Notes under the pieces: model-generated
Database searches by the model: none
What the model was told of the DNA's origin: nothing
What the model saw: the letters and a program-made list of their open reading frames with translations, nothing else
Shown here: one piece after another, positions 4,495 through 8,265 of the stretch
Layout of the letters: every line of letters begins with the position of its first letter
Position numbering within the stretch: the stretch's first letter is position 1
Assembly (NCBI GenBank): GCA_030647845.1
Contig: JAUSIO010000057.1
Location: 1 to 8,265, forward strand
Length of the DNA stretch: 8,265 nucleotides
Direction of reading: 5' to 3'
Source of the DNA: a bacterium
Lineage (GTDB): Bacteria > Patescibacteriota > Minisyncoccia > Phycocordibacterales > SBAW01
Translations under genes and position numbers: made by a program

Positions 4495-6657
4495 CTACTT
4501 TTGCGGCCCGCCGCTGTGTCGGGCAGGCCACTGTGCAACCATCAACAAGTCGCTCTCTTTTTCGGGTAGCTCTTGCCAGATTGCTTCGGTCACAAACGGC
4601 ATAAACGGGTGGAGGAGTTTGAGCGAATTTTCAAGAATATAATACAGTGTTGCGCCATATTCGGGCTTGCCTTTACTTTCCTCTACAATTTCTGCGGCAA
4701 AACGGTCCCAGACATAGTGATACAACTTCTCCGCGGCCATATAGATGCGATACTGTTCGATGTCGTTTGTTACGTCGGCCGCTAGAGCATCAAATTCGTC
4801 TTTGAGCTCTTGTCGTATAGCGCCCTCTGTTTCCTGCCTGCCGGCAGGCAGGTCTTGCGAGAGTACAAACCGCGCGATGTTCCAGAGTTTATTGGCAAAT
4901 TTTTTATACGCGCCTATTTTGCTTGGAGCAAGGTTCAAGTCAGTGCCGGGAGTGTTGCCGACCACCAACCCCATACGCAAGGCATCGGTACCGTACTCGT
5001 TTGAGACCGTAAGTGGCGAAATAACATTACCTTTCGATTTGCTCATTTTTTGCCCCTTTGCATCGCGCACCAGCCCGTGCAGATACACGTTTTTAAACGG
5101 CACCTCGCCGGTAATATAGAGCCCGAGCATGAGCATCCGCGCTACCCAAAAAAAGAGAATATCCGCGCCCGTCTCCATCACGTCGGTTGGATAGTACGTT
5201 TTAAAGTCCTCACCATCGGGAAAACCCAGTGTAATAAACGGCCATTGCGAGGAGGAGAACCACGTGTCAAACGTGTCCGTGTCGCGCGTCCAACCATCGC
5301 CCAGTCCGCCAGCTGGCGGATTTTCGCCTATGTGCCACTCTTCGTCTTGCTTGCCGTGAGCGTAAGTCGAACGGTGCCACGCTGGAATCGGGATACCCCA
5401 CACGATTTGCCGTGAGATGTTCCAGTCTTGGATGTTTTCGAGCCAGTGGAGCAAAATCTTTTCCTGGCTATCGGTGAGGATTTTTACTTCGCCACTCGTT
5501 ACTGCCTCGATAGCGCGCCGCGCCAGCGGCTGCATCTTTACAAACCATTGCGCTTTGACTTGTGGCTCTATCTCGCGGCCGCATTTGTAGCACACTGGCA
5601 CTTCGTTGGTATAATCTCCATCTATTTTTTCGACGAGACCTTTTTGTTGCATTTTTTCGACTATTTTTGCACGTGCATCTTTTATAGACATTCCTGCAAA
5701 CTCTCCGGCAATCGGGAGCAGTTTGCCGCGCCAGTCAATAATCTGCTCATACGGTAGGTTGTGGCGTTGCGCGATCTCAAAGTCGGTACCCGAGTGCCAC
5801 GGGGTGATAGTCATGACGCCGCTTCCAACTGCGGGGTCGCTCGCTTCGTCTTTTATAACCGTTGCGGTGATTGGCCCATTTATCCACTCGAGCTCCAACA
5901 TGTCGCCCTCTTTATATTTTGAGTACCGCGCATCGCCAGGGTGCATCACAACGTATTTATCGCCGAATTTTGTTTCTGGGCGCACCGTGCCGATGGTGAA
6001 TGGTCCATATTTGAGATAGTAAAACGGGCTGGTGCGGGTCTCGCGCTCGGTCTCTAGGTTCGAGAGTGATGTTTGGTGCTTGGGGCACCAGTTTACAATG
6101 CGTGAGCCGCGGTAGAGCAAGCCGTCGTCGTTTAATTTTCTAAAGGTATCGTATACCGTTTTGACCACGCGTTCGTCGAGCGTAAACAGCTCGCGCGACC
6201 AGTCGCACGAGGCACCCAACTGTCGTAGCTGTCCTTCCATAAAAATTTTGTTGCCGAGCGTAAAGTCGAGTATCTCTTTGTACAGTTGCTCGGGTGGCAT
6301 CTCAAAACGCGAGCGGCCCTCTTTCTCAAGTTGCCGCTCGTAGACAACCTGTGTCTCGAACCCTGCGTGGTCGGCACCAGGGAGCCACAGTGTTTTTTTG
6401 CCGCGCATCCGCGCGAAGCGCACCATAATATCCTGCAGGGTTACAAACAGGGCATGCCCCGCATGTAGCGAGCCGTTGGCATTGGGCGGAGGCATGACGA
6501 TACAAAACGGCTCCATCTCGACCGGCTTGCCCTGAGCGTCTAGTCGAAGGGGCAGGTTGTCAGGGTTAAAGTAGCCGCTGTCTTCCCACTTTTTGTATAT
6601 CTCATCTTCGGTCGCTTGCGGGTTGTAGGGTTTGGTAAACTTTTCTGGCACTTCCAT
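4495..6657 (-). CDS. valS: Valyl-tRNA synthetase
   Basis: Class I synthetase that charges tRNA-Val and edits misactivated threonine. Visible in order, numbered from ATG 6657: the HIGH-type motif PPPNANGSLHAGH (HAGH 65-68), the editing domain (about 187-330, with GTVRPETKFGD and VMTITPWHSGTDFE), a Cys pair CYKCG (356-359), DTFDTWFSSSQWPF (461-474), KMSKS at 537-541, and the anticodon-binding helices (about 615-710). The protein is 720 residues, against 860-950 in most bacteria. It stops right after the anticodon domain and lacks the C-terminal coiled-coil tRNA arm. A GTG at 6669 would add four residues, but ATG 6657 fits the family better and sits below a TATAGT box. Three short palindromic elements lie in frame at about residues 36-43, 446-451 and 602-608. 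Confidence 0.97.
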   Translation of the reverse strand: MEVPEKFTKPYNPQATEDEIYKKWEDSGYFNPDNLPLRLDAQGKPVEMEPFCIVMPPPNANGSLHAGHALFVTLQDIMVRFARMRGKKTLWLPGADHAGFETQVVYERQLEKEGRSRFEMPPEQLYKEILDFTLGNKIFMEGQLRQLGASCDWSRELFTLDERVVKTVYDTFRKLNDDGLLYRGSRIVNWCPKHQTSLSNLETERETRTSPFYYLKYGPFTIGTVRPETKFGDKYVVMHPGDARYSKYKEGDMLELEWINGPITATVIKDEASDPAVGSGVMTITPWHSGTDFEIAQRHNLPYEQIIDWRGKLLPIAGEFAGMSIKDARAKIVEKMQQKGLVEKIDGDYTNEVPVCYKCGREIEPQVKAQWFVKMQPLARRAIEAVTSGEVKILTDSQEKILLHWLENIQDWNISRQIVWGIPIPAWHRSTYAHGKQDEEWHIGENPPAGGLGDGWTRDTDTFDTWFSSSQWPFITLGFPDGEDFKTYYPTDVMETGADILFFWVARMLMLGLYITGEVPFKNVYLHGLVRDAKGQKMSKSKGNVISPLTVSNEYGTDALRMGLVVGNTPGTDLNLAPSKIGAYKKFANKLWNIARFVLSQDLPAGRQETEGAIRQELKDEFDALAADVTNDIEQYRIYMAAEKLYHYVWDRFAAEIVEESKGKPEYGATLYYILENSLKLLHPFMPFVTEAIWQELPEKESDLLMVAQWPARHSGGPQK
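4833..4852. repeat. 20-bp perfect palindrome inside valS
   Basis: CCTGCCTGCCGGCAGGCAGG is a perfect palindrome centred at 4842/4843. On the coding strand it encodes DLPAGRQ (residues 602-608), between the KMSKS region and the anticodon-binding helices. LPAGRQ-type peptides recur in unrelated CPR proteins as far as I recall, which suggests a dispersed repeat. Confidence 0.85.
5305..5320. repeat. 16-bp perfect palindrome inside valS
   Basis: TCCGCCAGCTGGCGGA is perfectly self-complementary and encodes NPPAGG (residues 446-451) in the loop before the DTFDTWFSS motif. Its sequence differs from the 4833 palindrome, so it belongs to another family. Confidence 0.75.
6530..6551. repeat. CCCTGAG/CGAAGGG inverted element inside valS
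   Basis: CCCTGAG (6530-6536) and CGAAGGG (6545-6551) flank 8 bases. They can pair through CCCT/AGGG with a tandem GA/AG mismatch and a closing G-C. The element encodes part of PLRLDAQGKP (about residues 36-45), extra sequence between the YFNPDN and FCIVMPPPN motifs. A second copy of the family lies at 8238-8258. Confidence 0.65.
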
Positions 6658-6667
6658 AATGCATTGC

Positions 6668-6673
6668 ACTATA
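6668..6673 (-). promoter_or_regulatory. valS: Possible -10 box (TATAGT) for valS, near-leaderless
   Basis: TATAGT on the minus strand ends 10 bases before ATG 6657, so transcription would begin within a few bases of the start codon. No Shine-Dalgarno is present. A good -35 at 17 bases is not evident. Confidence 0.35.
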
Positions 6674-6716
6674 GCGTATTTTTACTCGTTGTGGTATTGT
6701 CCAAAACGGATTTGTG

Positions 6717-6721
6717 AGGAG
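6717..6721 (+). promoter_or_regulatory. Shine-Dalgarno AGGAG for the orphan gene at 6731
   Basis: AGGAG lies 9 bases before ATG 6731. It is the only strong ribosome binding site seen in this window and it fixes the start of the small gene. An extended -10-like TGGTATTGT lies just upstream, but without a clear -35. Confidence 0.65.
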
Positions 6722-6730
6722 TGGTAAAAC

Positions 6731-7018
6731 ATGGAATTCCCAGAGATTCGCGTATCGGCGGATGTGTTCAGTCTCGAGCCGCTGCGTATATTTAACATCG
6801 GAGATGGTGGTAAATCCGTCGCCTACCGTTCCTCCGATATCTTGAGCAACCCCGACGGTAGCTATCGGCTCAAACCCGGAGCTGAATGTGTATACAGATT
6901 ACAAAGTCTGTTCCATGTCACCCACGACTACCAAGTCGGCGCCCACAACGTCTTCGTTGATGTCTCGGTGAAGTTCCATCAAATGCTCGCCAACGACTCG
7001 GAAGTCATCCGCCGTTAA
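6731..7018 (+). CDS. Small orphan protein of unknown function
   Basis: A 95-residue soluble protein that I do not recognise. Support for a real gene comes from an AGGAG ribosome site at proper spacing, a clean ATG, a stop followed at once by a rho-independent terminator, and a position in its own space between two divergent or convergent essential genes. The sequence alternates hydrophobic and polar residues (for example IRVSADVFSL, SYRLKPGAECVYRLQSLF, NVFVDVSVKF), which predicts a beta-rich fold. There is no signal peptide, no membrane helix, and only one Cys (residue 53). It is transcribed alone, away from valS and converging on tsaD. A faint likeness of the LKPG segment to dUTPase-like beta folds is too weak to use. 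Confidence 0.75.
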   Translation: MEFPEIRVSADVFSLEPLRIFNIGDGGKSVAYRSSDILSNPDGSYRLKPGAECVYRLQSLFHVTHDYQVGAHNVFVDVSVKFHQMLANDSEVIRR

Positions 7019-7020
7019 CC

Positions 7021-7045
7021 CCGCTCCACACTGGAGCGGATTTTT
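7021..7045 (+). terminator. Rho-independent terminator of the orphan gene
   Basis: CCGCTCCA (7021-7028) and TGGAGCGG (7032-7039) form an 8-bp stem with loop CAC, followed by ATTTTT (7040-7045). It begins 2 bases after the TAA at 7016-7018 and abuts the end of the converging tsaD gene. On the minus strand no T-tract follows the stem, so it should act mainly on plus-strand transcripts. Confidence 0.92.
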
Positions 7046-7046
7046 C

Positions 7047-8231
7047 TTATGCCAACGAAAGTTTGCCTTGCGCGCGGATATCACTTTGGTTGCTAGTGGC
7101 TAATTGCCAGTTGCCAGTCAACAAGTGTGCGAGTGCGGCTTGCGCAATCATAATTGCGTTGTCGCCGGTTATCGAGAGTTCGGGCAGGCGGAACGCGACA
7201 CCGGAGAATTCTTCCGTCACCAGTTGTTGTAATTGTTTGCGGATGTGGGTGTTTGCCGCGACGCCGCCGCCCAGGACAAATGTTTCGGCACCCGTTTGCA
7301 AAAGTGCGCGACGTGTTTTTGCCACCAACACATCGGCGGCGGCGTCTTCGAACTCGCGTGCAAATTTTTTTACATCGTTCGGACTTAAATTTTTTCCACG
7401 CAGAGCATACAAGACGGCCGTTTTTAAACCTGAAAACGACATATCGCAGTTGTTGGTGTGGAGCATCGGACGGGGTAACTTCAAAGAAAACTTGTCTCCC
7501 AAAAGTCCTTGGGGGTCCTCGGTTCGCCGGACAAGAGGGGGCGAACCTTGCGCCAGACTTTTGTCCGACAAGTTTTCTTTTCTGTGTTGTTCTGCAAGCT
7601 TCGAAATCTCGGGTCCGCCGGGGTAGGGGAGCCCGAGCATCCGCGCGACTTTGTCGAACGCCTCGCCGACGGCATCGTCGAGTGTCTGGCCGATTATTTC
7701 GTATACAAACCAATCGCGCATCAACACAAACTCGGTGTGACCACCTGATATTAAAAGCGCGAGCACCGGGAGTTTAATATCTTTCAACTCAAACACTCCA
7801 ACATTCTGTAGAATGTTGGAGTGTTGTGGCTGGGCGAGGGACGAAATCAGATGCCCCTCCATGTGGTTGACCGGGATAAGCGGCACGCGCCACTCGGCGC
7901 TTACTTTTTTTGCAAACTCGATGCCTTGCCACAACGCCGGCTCGAGCCCGGGGCCGTTGGTTACGGCAATTGCGTCCACTTTCTCATCTGCGAATTGCTC
8001 AAACAATATCGGCAAGTTTTTTTCGTGTTCGCGTTTTGCCAAGTTGGGATACACGCCACCGTACGGCGCGTGGAGCGCCGCTTGCGAGAGTAGTGCGGCT
8101 TTGAGTGTTGTAAAAACAAAAGAAGGCGACGCCTTAACACCAGGGCTCTCCAAGGCGTCGCCTTGAATGCTTCCCTCGATAAGCGCAATCCCGGTCTCGT
8201 CGCAGGATGTTTCTATCGCTAAAACTTTCAT
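7047..8231 (-). CDS. tsaD: tRNA threonylcarbamoyladenosine transferase TsaD
   Basis: TsaD transfers threonylcarbamoyl from TC-AMP to A37 of ANN-decoding tRNAs (t6A), working with TsaB and TsaE in bacteria. Motifs are MKVLAIETSCDET (1-13), YGGVYPNLAKREH (57-69), the metal-binding NHMEGH (H123, H127), SGGHTEFVL (162-170), DDAVGEAFDKVARMLGLPYPGGP (residues 185-207, read in pieces), SFSGLKTAVL (265-274), GGGVAAN (321-327) and TGDNAIMIA (355-363). All key residues are present, so the enzyme should be active. At 394 residues it is about 57 longer than the E. coli protein. The excess maps to three insertions near residues 23-37, 136-147 and 218-250, each carrying a DNA palindrome. A tandem heptamer encodes the NWQLATSN tail near the C-terminus. 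The ATG at 8231 has no Shine-Dalgarno and is preceded within 6 bases by another inverted element. Confidence 0.97.
   Translation of the reverse strand: MKVLAIETSCDETGIALIEGSIQGDALESPGVKASPSFVFTTLKAALLSQAALHAPYGGVYPNLAKREHEKNLPILFEQFADEKVDAIAVTNGPGLEPALWQGIEFAKKVSAEWRVPLIPVNHMEGHLISSLAQPQHSNILQNVGVFELKDIKLPVLALLISGGHTEFVLMRDWFVYEIIGQTLDDAVGEAFDKVARMLGLPYPGGPEISKLAEQHRKENLSDKSLAQGSPPLVRRTEDPQGLLGDKFSLKLPRPMLHTNNCDMSFSGLKTAVLYALRGKNLSPNDVKKFAREFEDAAADVLVAKTRRALLQTGAETFVLGGGVAANTHIRKQLQQLVTEEFSGVAFRLPELSITGDNAIMIAQAALAHLLTGNWQLATSNQSDIRAQGKLSLA
7089..7116. repeat. Four tandem 7-bp repeats at the 3' end of tsaD
   Basis: GTTGCTA, GTGGCTA, ATTGCCA and GTTGCCA run back to back on the plus strand. 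In the tsaD frame they encode about GNWQLATSN (residues 373-381), a segment with no counterpart in ordinary TsaD proteins, just before a plausible normal C-terminus. The repeat is degenerate but keeps the 7-base register. Confidence 0.7.
7483..7580. repeat. 98-bp nested inverted-repeat element inside tsaD
   Basis: Outer arms AAAGAAAACTTGTC (7483-7496) and GACAAGTTTTCTTT (7567-7580) are perfect 14-bp complements. After a 3-base mismatch, CAAAAGTC (7500-7507) pairs with GACTTTTG (7556-7563). An inner hairpin GGTTCGCC (7521-7528) / GGCGAACC (7540-7547) sits in the centre. The element encodes tsaD residues 218-250, between the AEQ helix and the FSLKLPRP motif, where other TsaD proteins have about five residues. 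Confidence 0.88.
7792..7825. repeat. 34-bp near-perfect palindrome inside tsaD
   Basis: AACACTCCAACATTCT (7792-7807) and AGAATGTTGGAGTGTT (7810-7825) are perfect 16-bp complements separated by GT. It encodes QHSNILQNVGVF (residues 136-147) between the NHMEGH and SGGH motifs, a loop that is about 14 residues longer than in E. coli TsaD. Confidence 0.9.
8123..8164. repeat. Inverted repeat with self-palindromic arms inside tsaD
   Basis: AAGGCGACGCCTT (8123-8135) and AAGGCGTCGCCTT (8152-8164) are perfect 13-bp complements around a 16-base spacer. Each arm is also palindromic on its own (AAGGCG/CGCCTT). The element encodes residues 23-37 (QGDALESPGVKASPS) just after the ETSCDET motif region, where other TsaD proteins are about 18 residues shorter. 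Confidence 0.85.
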
Positions 8232-8237
8232 GTGTTT

Positions 8238-8258
8238 ACACTGAGTAAATCGAAGTGT
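8238..8258. repeat. ACACTGAG/CGAAGTGT element before the tsaD start
   Basis: ACACTGAG (8238-8245), TAAAT, then CGAAGTGT (8251-8258). The outer ACACT/AGTGT pair perfectly, and the CTGAG/CGAAG core matches the valS element at 6530-6551. On the tsaD strand it ends 6 bases before the ATG, where a leader or promoter would be. Confidence 0.55.
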
Positions 8259-8265
8259 GCGCGGT

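Noticed and set aside
4505..4529. A further palindromic element at the valS 3' end (GCCCG/CGGGC)
   Set aside because: Arms are only 5 bp with imperfect flanks, which is within chance for GC-rich coding sequence; kept only as a remark in the ValRS finding.
6731..7018. dUTPase/dCTP deaminase-like identity for the orphan protein
   Set aside because: Only a short LKPG-type segment is reminiscent. The catalytic motifs of those families are not visible.
7063..7777. Long open frames (up to about 200 codons) on the plus strand opposite tsaD
   Set aside because: They are antisense to a certain essential gene with all its motifs. Their composition is Arg- and Cys-rich, as expected of shadow frames in GC-rich coding DNA, and they lack ribosome sites.
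1..8265. CRISPR array, phage or toxin-antitoxin system
   Set aside because: No regularly spaced direct repeats of CRISPR size, no integrase, transposase or Cas-like protein, and no paired small genes with toxin motifs.

Overview
The window looks like ordinary chromosome from a Candidate Phyla Radiation (Patescibacteria) bacterium, most likely Parcubacteria-like. The evidence is indirect: a DUF5674 protein, several small orphan membrane proteins that I associate with that group, a ValRS of about 720 residues without the usual C-terminal arm, a tRNA without an encoded CCA end, and short GC-rich palindromes inside genes. The standard code fits, since TGA ends one gene cleanly. No phage, plasmid, transposase or CRISPR signature is visible.

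Layout. Bases 1-1578 run on the plus strand: the 3' end of a PEP-utilising (phosphohistidine) enzyme, a DUF5674 protein, two small hypothetical proteins and tRNA-Phe(GAA). A strong GC hairpin (1581-1612) separates them from a converging minus-strand block. Read in its own direction from 6657 down to 1626, that block holds valS, a PrsW-type membrane protease, an Hsp20 chaperone, a single-pass exported protein with a calcium-loop-like motif, and a polytopic DUF2157-like membrane protein. A small orphan gene (6731-7018, plus) with a clean Shine-Dalgarno and a rho-independent terminator sits between valS and tsaD. tsaD (8231-7047, minus) closes the window.

Function. The recognisable core is translation: tRNA-Phe, valyl-tRNA synthetase, and TsaD, the t6A tRNA-modification enzyme. 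Around it are membrane and protein-quality genes (PrsW, Hsp20) and unknowns. Most starts lack a visible Shine-Dalgarno. The orphan gene at 6731 is the clear exception.

The most unusual signal is a set of short palindromic or inverted-repeat elements embedded in frame in two essential genes. TsaD carries three (8123-8164, 7792-7825 and 7483-7580) plus a tandem heptamer at its 3' end. The three inserts add about 59 residues, which accounts for its length of 394 against about 337 in E. coli. ValRS carries three (6530-6551, 5305-5320 and 4833-4852). One family recurs just upstream of the tsaD start (8238-8258) with covarying arms. The elements differ in sequence, so they look like several families of miniature protein-coding palindromes, comparable in idea to Rickettsia palindromic elements.
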